In this document: positions 1 to 9,065 of the stretch, piece after piece
Layout: every line of letters begins with the position of its first letter
How positions within the stretch are numbered: position 1 is the stretch's first letter
From: Trebonia sp963811335
Lineage (GTDB): Bacteria; Actinomycetota; Actinomycetes; Streptosporangiales; Streptosporangiaceae
Assembly (NCBI GenBank): GCA_963811335.1
Contig: CAWERB010000023.1
Location: 186,001-250,000, forward strand
Direction of reading: 5' to 3'
DNA length: 64,000 bases
Made by a program: the position numbers and the translations under genes
The notes under the pieces: model-generated
Told to the model about the DNA's origin: nothing
What the model saw: only the letters and a program-made list of their open reading frames with translations
Databases searched by the model: none

Positions 1-285
1 GACACCTACGAGTTCAACAGGAACCTCCTCCTCACCGAGGAGGCGCACGCCGACTCGGTGCCGAACCTGGAGATCCTCACCGGCGAGATCGTCGGCGCGG
101 GCCACGCCTCGGCCAGCGGCCGCCTCGATGACGAGCAAACCTTTTACCTGCAGGCCCGCGGCATCCCGTACGAGGAGGCGCGGCGCCTGGTGATCCGCGG
201 CTTCTTCGGCGAGCTGATCGGCAAGATCGGAGTGCCCGAGCTTGAGGAGCGCATCACCGCCGCGATCGAGGAGGAGCTCGCGTGA
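1..285 (+). CDS. sufD: Fe-S cluster assembly protein SufD, C-terminal part
   Basis: The reading frame is open from the first base and stops at 283-285, so only the last 94 residues of the protein are in the window. SufD is part of the SufBCD scaffold that assembles Fe-S clusters in the cytosol. The visible part has the SufB/SufD C-terminal signature: HADS (residues about 17-20 of the fragment), GHASASGRLD, then YLQARGIPYEEARRLVIRGFF, and a final helix ending AAIEEELA. The actinobacterial order sufB-sufD-Rieske-sufC-sufS-sufU, with SufC directly downstream, favours SufD over SufB. The stop overlaps the next start as GTGA, indicating translational coupling. Confidence 0.87.
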   Translation, partial: DTYEFNRNLLLTEEAHADSVPNLEILTGEIVGAGHASASGRLDDEQTFYLQARGIPYEEARRLVIRGFFGELIGKIGVPELEERITAAIEEELA

Positions 286-599
286 CTGAGCCGGCCGCCT
301 ACGTTCGGGCGTGCGCCGTCTCCGATGTGCCGGAGGGCGGCGTGATCAGCGTCGAGCTGAACGGCGACGAGATCGCGATCGTGCGGACCGGGGGCGAGTT
401 CTTCGCGATCCGCGACTGGTGCTCGCACGCCGCCGTTCCGCTGTCCGAGGGCGACGTCGACGGCACCACGATCGAGTGCTGGCTGCACGGGTCGTGCTTC
501 GACCTGCGCACCGGCAAGCCGACCGCGATGCCCGCGACCGCCCCGGTGCCCGTTTACCCCGTCAAGGTCGAGGGCGACGACGTCCTCGTGTCGATATAG
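282..599 (+). CDS. Rieske [2Fe-2S] protein of the suf operon
   Basis: A 105-residue single-domain Rieske ferredoxin. The cluster ligands are visible as C47-S-H49 (in WCSHAAVPLSEG) and C66-x2-H69 (in CWLHGSCFD), the standard C-x-H / C-x2-H pattern. It resembles the non-haem ferredoxin subunit of ring-hydroxylating dioxygenases but lies between sufD and sufC, its usual place in actinobacterial suf operons. Its role there is not settled; electron supply to cluster assembly is a reasonable inference. The GTG start at 282 overlaps the sufD stop, so translation is coupled. It ends 12 bases before sufC. Confidence 0.87.
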   Translation: MTEPAAYVRACAVSDVPEGGVISVELNGDEIAIVRTGGEFFAIRDWCSHAAVPLSEGDVDGTTIECWLHGSCFDLRTGKPTAMPATAPVPVYPVKVEGDDVLVSI

Positions 600-611
600 G
601 AGTCAAGCCAA

Positions 612-1376
<765 letters not shown>

Positions 1377-1413
1377 GCGAGGCTTGGTTTTCAGGCTCGC
1401 GGGGAGGCGCGGC

Positions 1414-2649
1414 ATGAGCAGCCCCTCCCCGTTTGACGTCGACCTGATCCGGAAGGACTTCCCGATCCTGGCCAGGACGGTCAGGAACGGCAAGCCCCTG
1501 GTCTACCTGGACTCGGGAGCCACGTCACAGCACCCGACCGTGGTGCTCGACGCCGAGCGCGAGTACTACGAGCGGCACAACGCCGCCGCGCACCGCGGCA
1601 CGCACCTGCTTGGCCAGGAGGCCACCGAGATCTACGAGGGCACCCGCGCGAAGGTGGCCGCGTTCCTCGGCGCCGCCCGGCCCGAGGAGGTCGTCTTCAC
1701 CAAGTCGGCGACCGAGGGCATCAACCTGGTCGCGTTCGGGCTCGCCTGGTCGCTGCGGCCGGGGGATGAGATCCTCATCTCCGAGATCGAGCACCACGCC
1801 AACCTGGTGCCGTGGCAGCAGCTCGCGCTGCGCACCGGCGCGACGCTCAAGTGGTTCAGGGAGCTGCCGGACGGGCGGCTCGACGTGGATGAGTCGCTTT
1901 TCACCCCCCAGACGAAGGTCGTCGCGGTCACCGGGCAGTCGAACGTCACCGGCGTCATCCCGCCGCTGCGCGAGATCGGCGAGCTCGCCCACTCCGTCGG
2001 CGCGCTGTTCCTGGTGGACGGCGCCCAGCTGGTGCCGCACCACCCGGTCGACGTGGCGTCGCTCGGGGCCGACTTCCTCGCCTTCTCCGGGCACAAGATG
2101 CTCGGCCCCCTCGGACTCGGCGTGCTCTACGGGCGTTACGCGGCGCTGGACGCGCTGCCGCCGTTCCTCACCGGCGGGTCGATGATCGAGGTCGTCCGGA
2201 TGGAGGAGACCACCTTCCTGCCGCCGCCCGCCAAGTTCGAGCCGGGCGTCCCCGCGGTCTCGCTCGCCGCCGGCCTCGGCGCGGCGGTGGACTACCTGAC
2301 CGCCCTCGGCATGGACAACGTGGCCGCGCATGAGCAGCTGCTCACCGCCCACGCGCTCGACGCCCTCGGCGCCATTCACGGCGTGCGCATCCTCGGCCCG
2401 CTGACCACGGACAACCGCGGCGGGACGATCGCGTTCGAGGTCGAGGGCGTGCACGCGCACGACGTCGGCCAGGTACTCGACGAGCTCGGCATCGCGATCA
2501 GGACCGGCCACCACTGCGCGTGGCCGCTGCACCGCACCCTCGGCTGCCAGGCATCCAACCGCGCCAGCTTCTACGTGTACAACACGCTGGATGAGGTAGA
2601 CGCGCTGGCGGACGGGATCCGCTACGCCAAGAAGTTCTTCCGGGCATGA
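1414..2649 (+). CDS. sufS: Cysteine desulfurase SufS
   Basis: A 411-residue PLP-dependent group II cysteine desulfurase that takes sulfur from cysteine for Fe-S cluster assembly. The PLP lysine is K228 in SGHKMLGP and the persulfide cysteine is C368 in RTGHHCAWPLH, on the short group II loop; the PLP contact region IEHHANLVPW is near residues 125-134. The ATG at 1414 is chosen because GGGGAGG precedes it and the protein begins with the usual FDVDLIRKDFPIL. SufU, its sulfur-accepting partner, follows 43 bases downstream. Confidence 0.94.
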   Translation: MSSPSPFDVDLIRKDFPILARTVRNGKPLVYLDSGATSQHPTVVLDAEREYYERHNAAAHRGTHLLGQEATEIYEGTRAKVAAFLGAARPEEVVFTKSATEGINLVAFGLAWSLRPGDEILISEIEHHANLVPWQQLALRTGATLKWFRELPDGRLDVDESLFTPQTKVVAVTGQSNVTGVIPPLREIGELAHSVGALFLVDGAQLVPHHPVDVASLGADFLAFSGHKMLGPLGLGVLYGRYAALDALPPFLTGGSMIEVVRMEETTFLPPPAKFEPGVPAVSLAAGLGAAVDYLTALGMDNVAAHEQLLTAHALDALGAIHGVRILGPLTTDNRGGTIAFEVEGVHAHDVGQVLDELGIAIRTGHHCAWPLHRTLGCQASNRASFYVYNTLDEVDALADGIRYAKKFFRA

Positions 2650-2692
2650 GCACCGGAACAGCGTGTAACGAAAGGGCGTTACAGAAGGCACT

Positions 2693-3193
2693 ATGCAGCT
2701 TGAGGACATGTACCAGGAGATCATCCTGGACCACTACAGGAACCCGCACCACAAGGGGCTGCGGGATCCCTTTGACGCCGAGGTGTACCAGGTCAACCCG
2801 ACGTGCGGCGACGAGGTGAAGCTGCGGGTCACGCTGAAGCCGGGCGTGGACGGCGAGGCGGTCGTCGAGGACGTCTCCTATGAGTCGCTCGGCTGCTCGA
2901 TCAGCCAGGCCAGCGCGTCGGTGATGAGCGACCTGGTGATCGGCAAGCCGGTCAGCGAGGCCATGCGGATCGGCGACGCCTTCCTTGAGCTGATGCAGTC
3001 CAAGGGGCAGCTCGAGCCCGACGAGGACGTGCTCGAGGACGCGGTGGCGTTCGCCGGCGTGTCGAAGTACCCGGCGCGGATCAAGTGCGCGCTGCTCGGC
3101 TGGATGGCGTGGAAGGCCGCGACGGCTCAGGCCCTCGCCAGCTCAGCCCCCGCCAACACTGGCAACTACTCAGGAACGAAGGCTCAGCCATGA
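2693..3193 (+). CDS. sufU: Sulfur acceptor / assembly protein SufU
   Basis: A 166-residue IscU-fold protein that receives persulfide sulfur from SufS in Gram-positive bacteria. The conserved zinc/sulfur ligands are C38 and D40 (PTCGD), C68 (LGCSISQAS) and C132 (RIKCALLGW). The insertion between C68 and C132 and the absence of the IscU LPPVK motif make it SufU rather than IscU. The start follows GAAGG; the stop overlaps the ATG of the next frame as ATGA. The tail after about residue 145 is low complexity and poorly conserved. Confidence 0.94.
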   Translation: MQLEDMYQEIILDHYRNPHHKGLRDPFDAEVYQVNPTCGDEVKLRVTLKPGVDGEAVVEDVSYESLGCSISQASASVMSDLVIGKPVSEAMRIGDAFLELMQSKGQLEPDEDVLEDAVAFAGVSKYPARIKCALLGWMAWKAATAQALASSAPANTGNYSGTKAQP

Positions 3194-3566
3194 CCGAGGC
3201 AGGTATCACCGAGACTGGCGAGCTGGGGCAATCCCTGGGCTGACCGACGAGCAGGTCAAGCAGAAGACCGAGGACGTCCTCGAGGCGCTGCGCGACGTCG
3301 TCGACCCAGAGCTCGGCATCAACGTCGTTGACCTTGGCCTCATCTACGGAGTCCTCCTGGACGGCCCGGACCGCGCCACCATCGACATGACGCTGACCAG
3401 CGCGGCGTGCCCGCTCACCGACGTGATCGAGGAGCAGGCGGCCGAGGCGCTCAAGGACCTCGTCGAGGACTTCAGCATCAACTGGGTGTGGATGCCGCCA
3501 TGGGGCCCGGAAAGCATCACGGAAGACGGCCGCGAGCAGCTCCGCGCCCTGGGCTTCAACATCTAG
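3190..3566 (+). CDS. sufT: SufT-like DUF59 (MIP18/PaaD) protein, frame interrupted near the start
   Basis: The main frame encodes a DUF59 protein: DVVDPELGINVVDLGLIYG, then TLTSAACPLTDVIEEQ with its conserved cysteine, then WVWMPPWGPESITEDGREQL. SufT proteins assist Fe-S maturation and end many suf operons. The coupled ATG (3190) reads MTEAGITETGELG but hits a stop at 3241, while the DUF59 frame lacks any ATG, GTG or TTG before it. Adding one G to the run at 3225-3228 joins the two as ELGAIPGLTDEQV. The locus is 377 bases, one short of a multiple of three. A sequencing error is the simplest reading; a real mutation or -1 slippage are alternatives. Confidence 0.83.
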
Positions 3567-3663
3567 GCTCGAAATACTCACCGGCGCATTCTCCTGGGCA
3601 GCCGACGGACTTGACCGGCCCGGCCCGCGGGCACGGTGGCACCACCCGCCCCGCAGCACGCTG

Positions 3664-3767
3664 TTTTACCGGTAAACTTTTCCTAGGAGGAAGACTTTTC
3701 ACCCGATGTAAAGAAAAGACGTTCGGAACGGCTTTTGTTTACCCGCCGTGAAATGTTTACCGGTAAC
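3664..3767. repeat. Structured dispersed repeat, copy 1
   Basis: About 104 bases bounded by copies of the palindrome TTTACCGGTAAA (3665-3676 complete; right copy truncated at 3755-3765). The centre is an imperfect hairpin, GTAAAGAAAAGACG at 3708-3721, loop TTCGGAA, and CGGCTTTTGTTTAC. The same arrangement recurs at about 30709-30812. It is AT-rich compared with its surroundings and lies just downstream of the suf operon. Confidence 0.7.
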
Positions 3768-3792
3768 TCGGGCGGCGGCGCCGTAGGGCGTC

Positions 3793-3807
3793 GATAACAG
3801 CAAGAAG
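3793..3807 (+). repeat. GATAACAGCAASAAG motif, copy 1
   Basis: An exact GATAACAGCAAGAAG followed by AGGCGC, in non-coding DNA. Similar copies lie at 24025 (degenerate), 44323, 55209, 62107 and 62743, all on the plus strand. Confidence 0.55.
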
Positions 3808-3815
3808 AGGCGCAG

Positions 3816-3938
3816 GTTCACGCGATACCACCAGGCGCCATGGGGCATTCACCGGCAAGGAGGCTTCACCGACCCCTTCGGCCATCTGTGGCTCGTCGGG
3901 GACAAGTTCCCCTGCAACGGTTGCCGGCAGCTGACCGC
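3816..3938 (+). pseudogene. Possible remnant of a glyoxalase/PhnB-like (VOC) protein
   Basis: One plus-strand frame encodes GGFTDPFGHLWLVGDKF near 3862-3912, which resembles the DPFGHxW ending of PhnB/VOC-family proteins. No start codon or remainder of the domain is present, and the convergent dehydratase gene begins its 3' end at 3952. It is at most a C-terminal fragment, and the resemblance rests on about ten residues. Nothing else coding is seen in the 385-base gap 3567-3951 apart from the two repeats. Confidence 0.3.
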
Positions 3939-3951
3939 TCCTAGCGAGCGG

Positions 3952-4956
3952 TCACCCGGCTCCCGGCCGATTCGCCGGCCGCGGGTGGCCGGGAGCCGCG
4001 CCGGTCCAGCGGCGGTAAGCGTCCGCGTCAACGTTGCTGCCGCACACGATGGTGACCACGTGCCGGCCGGCGAAGCGGTCGCGGTCTTCCAGTACCGCCG
4101 CGATGCCGAGCGCGGCCGAGGGTTCGACGACCAGGCCGGCGTGCTCGAGGAGCATGCGCATGCCCGCGATGATCGACTGCTCCTTGACCAGGACGGCGTC
4201 GTCGGCCACCAGCAGGAGGTCGTCAAGTACGGCTCGGATGGGACGCCGCCCGGCGACGGCGTCGGCGATGGTGTCGATCGAGTCAGTGGTGACGACGCGG
4301 CGCTGGCGCCACGACAGCGTCATCGTCGGGGAGCCAAGCGGCTGCACGCAGATCACCTCGACGTCGGGCGCCAGGACCTTCAGCGCATGGCCCACGCCGG
4401 TAGCCAGCGCCCCGCCGCCGAGGGCGATCAGGACGGCGTCGAACGACGGCACGCGGTCAGCCAGTTCCAGGCCGATGGTCGCCGCGCCCTCGCAGGTCTC
4501 GACGTCCAGGCTGTCTTGGACCAGCCGGATGCCCTCATGCCGCGCGATGGCCGCCGCCCGCTCGCGAGCCATGTCGAAGTCGCCGTCAACCAGGTCGAGC
4601 CGGGCGCCCAGTGCGCGGATGCGGTCAAGCTTGGCCGCGGGCGCGAACCGGGATGCCGCGACGGTGACGTCGAGCCCCCGGCCGCGGCCGGACCAGGCGA
4701 GGGCCTGGCCGAGGTTGCCCGCGCTAGCGCACACCACGGCCCGCGAGCCGTGGCCTGCGAGCTGGCTCGCGACCACCTCGGCGCCGCGGCCCTTGAAGCT
4801 GCGGACCGGGTTCGCCGTCTCCAACTTGATGCTCACGGCGCACCCGAGCGCGGGCTCAAGCGCCTCGCAGCGGTACAGCGGAGTGTCGAGGAAGACCGGG
4901 TCGATCACCCGGCGAGCCGCCCGGATCCGAGCGATATCGAGGCGCGTCTGCGGCAT
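3952..4956 (-). CDS. Threonine/serine dehydratase-family PLP enzyme
   Basis: A 334-residue fold-type II PLP enzyme (tryptophan synthase beta superfamily). The Schiff-base lysine is K55 in SFKGRGAE, the substrate-binding loop is SAGNLGQ (78-84) and the phosphate-binding loop GGGALATG is at 180-187. Length and motifs fit the catabolic threonine dehydratase / serine racemase group with no C-terminal ACT domain. The product is probably a 2-oxoacid plus ammonia from threonine or serine; the exact substrate cannot be read from sequence. It is a single gene, convergent with the region to its left. Confidence 0.87.
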   Translation of the reverse strand: MPQTRLDIARIRAARRVIDPVFLDTPLYRCEALEPALGCAVSIKLETANPVRSFKGRGAEVVASQLAGHGSRAVVCASAGNLGQALAWSGRGRGLDVTVAASRFAPAAKLDRIRALGARLDLVDGDFDMARERAAAIARHEGIRLVQDSLDVETCEGAATIGLELADRVPSFDAVLIALGGGALATGVGHALKVLAPDVEVICVQPLGSPTMTLSWRQRRVVTTDSIDTIADAVAGRRPIRAVLDDLLLVADDAVLVKEQSIIAGMRMLLEHAGLVVEPSAALGIAAVLEDRDRFAGRHVVTIVCGSNVDADAYRRWTGAAPGHPRPANRPGAG

Positions 4957-5031
4957 GGCACAGTAGCGTAGCGCCGTGCGACAAGTGCCGACTCCGGACG
5001 GGGCGGGCGGATTCCGCCCGCGGCTGCCGCG

Positions 5032-6138
5032 TTAATCGTGGTCGTCGCGGTGGTAGAAGGGGCGGGTGTTGTCGGCGATCCAGGCGTCGATCTCGTCCGG
5101 CGGGGCCTCGCCGGGGAAGATGAGGTCGACGGGGAACGGGACGCGCAGCGCGACCGCGGCGGTGGCGTGCTCGATGGCGTCGGTGACGGCTGCGCGGGCC
5201 TGCTCGCTGGCCGGGTCGTCGAGCAGGACGGAGATCAGCAGGCCCTCGCCCTCGCCGGGGACGGAGAGCCAGGCCCGCGAGGCCTGGCGGGCGAAGGGCA
5301 GCCCGCGCAGCGCGGCCCGCGTCTCGGCGAGCAGTGCCGACGGCTCGGCGGGCGGGTGCCCGATGAGGAGCCGGGCCCCGGTGCCCGGGACAAAGTGCTG
5401 CATCGCGAGCCCGCCGGGCGGGGCGGTGCCGGCCAGCCCGAGGATGGCGGGGGCGGTGAGCCTGGCCAGGTAGGGCACGCACTCGGGGAAGAACGGCAAG
5501 CCGGGGGAGCTGTCGGGGTTGATGGCGAGGCCGACGCCGGACGGCAGCCGCCGGGCCAGGCCGATGGCGGGCAGCACCACATGCGGCACCAGCCGCGCGT
5601 CACCCGCCCGCTGCCAGTACCGGCCGCCGCCTGTGTTTGCCGGAACTGGGCCCGCGGGGTGGGTGCCCGGCAGCTCCGCGCCGGTGACCGGGTCGAGTGC
5701 GGCCGCCTCCGCGCGGCCCGCCCAGGCGTTGAGCCGCTGCACGGAGGTGAAGCAGGGCACGAAATCGGCGCCCTCGTAGCCGATGAGCGGCAACCGCACC
5801 GCGGTGCCGTCGGTGAACGGCCGGTGCGGCAGCGGTACCCACACCCGGCTGGGGGCTAGCTCGGCGAGCAGGGCAGGCAGCTCGGCGGGGTTGCGCGCCA
5901 CCGCGGCGAGGGCCCGCTCGAGCGCCTCGCACGAGGAGTAGCCGCCGTCCCTGGCATCGGGCAGGCCGCCCCAGGCGACGGCGCCGGGACGGATGATCGT
6001 AGTGCCGTGTGGCGGCACAATGTCTCTCAGCGGCTGGTCAGGCCGCGGCTGAGCAAAGGGCGTGCCTTCAGGGGGTCCGGGGGGTTGGCCCCCCGGGAGA
6101 GAGCTGCCCGGACGGTCACTCGGATCGGTCGGGAGCAT
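5032..6138 (-). CDS. SseB-family protein
   Basis: A 368-residue protein resembling SseB (enhanced serine sensitivity), with an N-terminal SseB domain (ELPALLAELAPSRVWVPL, then LPLIGYEGADFVPCFTS, about residues 85-150) and a C-terminal SseB domain (about 235-350, including FARQASRAWLSV and LISVLLDD). The ATG at 6138 is preceded by GAGG; an upstream GTG at 6195 would add 19 residues. The first 40 residues are Pro/Gly-rich and probably disordered. A perfect 8-bp GC hairpin lies inside the coding region near 6078-6097. The function of the family is poorly defined. Confidence 0.78.
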   Translation of the reverse strand: MLPTDPSDRPGSSLPGGQPPGPPEGTPFAQPRPDQPLRDIVPPHGTTIIRPGAVAWGGLPDARDGGYSSCEALERALAAVARNPAELPALLAELAPSRVWVPLPHRPFTDGTAVRLPLIGYEGADFVPCFTSVQRLNAWAGRAEAAALDPVTGAELPGTHPAGPVPANTGGGRYWQRAGDARLVPHVVLPAIGLARRLPSGVGLAINPDSSPGLPFFPECVPYLARLTAPAILGLAGTAPPGGLAMQHFVPGTGARLLIGHPPAEPSALLAETRAALRGLPFARQASRAWLSVPGEGEGLLISVLLDDPASEQARAAVTDAIEHATAAVALRVPFPVDLIFPGEAPPDEIDAWIADNTRPFYHRDDHD

Positions 6139-6209
6139 GGAGACTACCTCATTTGGTTTTGTGGACTCCGTGACGTGCGTAACTGTGGTATGCACGGTCA
6201 GTAAACAGG

Positions 6210-6953
6210 ATGGGACCGCGTGTAGTGAAGAACGTTGCTGGTAGTGGCGCTAAATGGGTTGACGTTTCGGGGATGAGGTTCCCCGGCTGGATCGCCTCGT
6301 TCGCCGTCAGGCACGGCGTTCCCGCACCCGCAGGGCCGGACGACGCGCCGGCAAATTCGCTGATCGTGACCTGTGATACGCACTATGTGACATTCACCGC
6401 GCCGGACGGCGCGGTCGCCGAATGCCACCCGCCGTTCCCCGAGTCGCTCGCCTGGCCGGCGAGCGGTGATCACGGCCCGGCCGTGCTCGCCGCGGCGGTC
6501 GCCGGGCACGCCGCGGCGCCCCGGGCCGTCGGCGTGCTGCTTGCCCGGCTCGGCGGGTACGCGGCCGGCGTGTTCACCGGATACCCGCCGGCGCTCGCGG
6601 ACGCCAAGACGGGATCCCGGCTGGTGCACGGCCGCAGCGCCGCGGGCGGCTGGTCGCAGCACCGCTTCGCCAGGCGCAGGGAGAAGCAGGCCAGCGAGGC
6701 GCTCGACGCGGCGGCGGACGCGGCGGTCCTCGTCTTCGGCCGCTGGGCGGCCGCGGGCCGCCGCCGGCTGGACGCGGTGGTGCTCGGCGGGGACAAGCGG
6801 GCGGTCGCCGGACTGCGCGATGACCCGCGGCTCGCCCCGTACCTGGCCATCGCGACGGAGCGGTTCCTGACCGTCCCCGACCCCAAGCGCGCCGTGCTCG
6901 AGGCGGCGCCGAAAGGATTCCTCGCGGTGAAGATCCGGCTGACCGAGCCGTAG
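6210..6953 (+). CDS. VLRF1-family peptidyl-tRNA hydrolase (acVLRF1)
   Basis: A 247-residue protein matching the actinobacterial Vms1-like release factor 1 family, which cleaves nascent chains from tRNA during ribosome rescue. The catalytic loop GGWSQ is at residues 146-150 inside GRSAAGGWSQHRFARRR, corresponding to the glutamine loop of eRF1/Vms1. It is followed by the helix REKQASEALDAAADAA and the C-terminal segment DAVVLGGDKRAVAGLRDDPRL. It is divergent from the SseB-like gene and sits upstream of an ABC-F ATPase, another ribosome-associated factor. A later in-frame start (ATG 6273) is possible because the first 20 residues are not distinctive. Confidence 0.85.
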   Translation: MGPRVVKNVAGSGAKWVDVSGMRFPGWIASFAVRHGVPAPAGPDDAPANSLIVTCDTHYVTFTAPDGAVAECHPPFPESLAWPASGDHGPAVLAAAVAGHAAAPRAVGVLLARLGGYAAGVFTGYPPALADAKTGSRLVHGRSAAGGWSQHRFARRREKQASEALDAAADAAVLVFGRWAAAGRRRLDAVVLGGDKRAVAGLRDDPRLAPYLAIATERFLTVPDPKRAVLEAAPKGFLAVKIRLTEP

Positions 6954-7016
6954 CCTCGCCACGGCAGCCCGCCGGGCGAACCGGGAAACCGGGCTGATCA
7001 GGTATCCTTGGCAATC

Positions 7017-8615
7017 ATGATCGTCGCCAGTGGCATAGAGCTGCGTGCTGGTGCCCGGCTCCTGCTGGCGGACGCGTCCTTTCAGGTTGCCGAGGGCGAC
7101 CGCATCGGCCTCGTCGGCAGGAACGGCGCCGGCAAGACCACCCTCGCCAAGGTGCTCTCCGGTGCCGGCCAGCCGGCCGGAGGCAGCATCAGGCGGACCG
7201 GCACCGTCGGCTACCTCCCGCAGGACCCGCGAACCGGGGACCTGGAGACCCTCGCGCTTGACCGCATCTTGTCCGCGCGCGGCCTGGATGAGGTGCTGAG
7301 CGAGATGCGCCGGGCCGAGGCGCTGATGTCGGACGCGGACCCGGCGAAGGCGGAGAAGGCGATCCGCCGCTACGGCTCGCTCAGCGACCGCCTCGCGGTG
7401 CTCGGCGGCTACGCGGCCGAGTCCGAGGCCGCCGCCATGGCCGCGTCGCTCGGGCTGCCCGACCGGGTGCTGCGCCAGCCGCTGCGCACGCTGTCCGGCG
7501 GGCAGCGCAGGCGCGTCGAGCTGACCCGGATCTTGTTCTCCGACGCGCAGACGCTGCTGCTCGACGAGCCGACCAACCACCTGGACGCGGACTCGGTCAC
7601 CTGGCTGCGCGACCACCTCAAGAACTACCGCGGCGGGCTGCTCGTCATCAGCCACGACGTGGACCTGGTCGAGCAGGTCGTCAACAAGGTCTTCTACCTG
7701 GACGCCAACCGCTCCGTGCTCGACATCTACAACGTCGGCTGGAAGGCCTACCTCTCCCAGCGCGAGGCCGACGAGCGGCGCCGCAAGCGCGAGCGGGCCA
7801 ACGCCGAGCGGCAGGCCTCCGCGCTGCAACTGCAGGCGGCCAAGCTGGGCGCCAAGGCCACCAAGGCCAAGGCGGCGCAGAACATGGCGCGCCGCGCCGA
7901 CCGGCTGCTCGCGGGCGTGGAGGCAGAACGACAGGCCGACCGGGTCGCCCGGCTGCGGTTCCCCGAGCCCGCCTCGTGCGGCAAGACGCCGCTGACGGCG
8001 CAGGGGCTGTCGAAGTCCTACGGGTCCCTCGAGGTGTTCACCGACGTGGACCTCGCCATCGACCGCGGCAGCCGGGTGGTCGTCCTCGGCCTCAACGGCG
8101 CCGGCAAGACCACCCTGCTGCGGCTGCTGGCCGGCGTGGAAAGCCCGGACACCGGAATGGTCACCCCCGGGCACGGGCTGAGGCTGGGCTATTACGCCCA
8201 GGAGCACGAGACCCTCGATACCGAGCGGTCGCTCATCGAGAACATGCGCACCGCCGCTCCGGAACTGACCGATACCGAGCAGCGGAAAGTCCTCGGCTCA
8301 TTCCTCTTCTCCGGCGAAGACGTCGATAAGCCGGTCGGCGTTCTTTCCGGCGGCGAGAAGACGCGATTGGCCTTGGCGCTCCTTGTTGTCTCCGGTGCCA
8401 ATGTGCTGCTGCTCGACGAGCCGACCAACAACCTTGACCCGGCGAGCCGCGAGGAGATCCTGGCCGCGCTGGCGGCCTACCGCGGCGCCATTGTGCTGGT
8501 CACGCACGACGAAGGCGCGGTGGACGCGCTTTCGCCGCAGCGGGTGATTGTGCTGCCAGAGGGAACAGAAGACACCTGGTCCGCCGATTTCGCCAACCTG
8601 GTCGCCCTCGCCTGA
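7017..8615 (+). CDS. ABC-F family ATPase
   Basis: A 532-residue soluble protein with two ABC domains and no membrane segments, as in ribosome-acting ABC-F proteins. Walker A motifs are GRNGAGKTT (34-42) and GLNGAGKTT (about 362-370); signatures are LSGGQRRR and LSGGEKTR; Walker B regions are LLLDEPTNHLD and LLLDEPTNNLD. The charged linker (READERRRKRERANAERQ onwards) is the family's inter-domain helix. ATG 7017 is preferred over the in-frame TTG at 7008 because MIVASGIELRAG is the usual start. The small HTH gene at 8776 is its conserved neighbour, as in the mycobacterial Rv1473-Rv1473A pair. Confidence 0.92.
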   Translation: MIVASGIELRAGARLLLADASFQVAEGDRIGLVGRNGAGKTTLAKVLSGAGQPAGGSIRRTGTVGYLPQDPRTGDLETLALDRILSARGLDEVLSEMRRAEALMSDADPAKAEKAIRRYGSLSDRLAVLGGYAAESEAAAMAASLGLPDRVLRQPLRTLSGGQRRRVELTRILFSDAQTLLLDEPTNHLDADSVTWLRDHLKNYRGGLLVISHDVDLVEQVVNKVFYLDANRSVLDIYNVGWKAYLSQREADERRRKRERANAERQASALQLQAAKLGAKATKAKAAQNMARRADRLLAGVEAERQADRVARLRFPEPASCGKTPLTAQGLSKSYGSLEVFTDVDLAIDRGSRVVVLGLNGAGKTTLLRLLAGVESPDTGMVTPGHGLRLGYYAQEHETLDTERSLIENMRTAAPELTDTEQRKVLGSFLFSGEDVDKPVGVLSGGEKTRLALALLVVSGANVLLLDEPTNNLDPASREEILAALAAYRGAIVLVTHDEGAVDALSPQRVIVLPEGTEDTWSADFANLVALA

Positions 8616-8634
8616 CCCGCCAGCGCCATTTCCC

Positions 8635-8656
8635 GCACCGGCGGGATTTCCGGTGC
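8635..8656 (+). terminator. Possible terminator after the ABC-F gene
   Basis: GCACCGG (8635-8641) pairs with CCGGTGC (8650-8656) across an 8-base loop, 20 bases after the ABC-F stop. There is no T-run. Confidence 0.4.
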
Positions 8657-8775
8657 CCGCCCGGCTATGGCCGCCAACTATCACCCGTCAGGCTGTGGCC
8701 AACGACGCCCCGATAGGTGATCATTGCGATAGGGGGAAGTAACGCAATGAGTGCTGTAGCTCACGGGAGGTTAAG

Positions 8776-8985
8776 GTGACCGACACGTCGACGATCCGGA
8801 AAGGCACCCGAGTCACCGGCGCGGACCGCGACAAGCTGGCGACCGACCTGAAGGCCCGCTATGACGCCGGCGAATCCATCAGGTCACTGGCGACCGCGAC
8901 CGGACGGTCCTACGGCTTCATCCACCGCATCCTCACCGAGACCGGGGTGGCGCTGCGCGGCCGGGGCGGCGCCACCAAGAGGTAG
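8776..8985 (+). CDS. Small helix-turn-helix protein (Rv1473A type)
   Basis: A 69-residue protein made of one HTH: DLKARYDAGESIRSLATATGRSYGFIHRIL (two short pieces of one motif, about residues 24-55), ending in ALRGRGGATKR. It belongs to a small actinobacterial family typically located next to the ABC-F gene, as here. The GTG start at 8776 is fixed by a strong GGGAGG six bases upstream. DNA binding is inferred from the HTH; no target is known from the sequence. Confidence 0.85.
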   Translation: MTDTSTIRKGTRVTGADRDKLATDLKARYDAGESIRSLATATGRSYGFIHRILTETGVALRGRGGATKR

Positions 8986-9065
8986 CGCCGGCGGCAGGAA
9001 GCTCGCCGTTCGCCTGGCGGAAAACAATGGCGACGCGATATCACCAGGCAACTATCATCGGGTAA

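Noticed and set aside
6198..8207. A 669-codon open frame on the minus strand opposite the VLRF1 and ABC-F genes
   Set aside because: It is the antisense of genes with clear catalytic motifs, has low-complexity Arg/Gly/His composition and shows no domain. Long antisense frames are common at this GC content.
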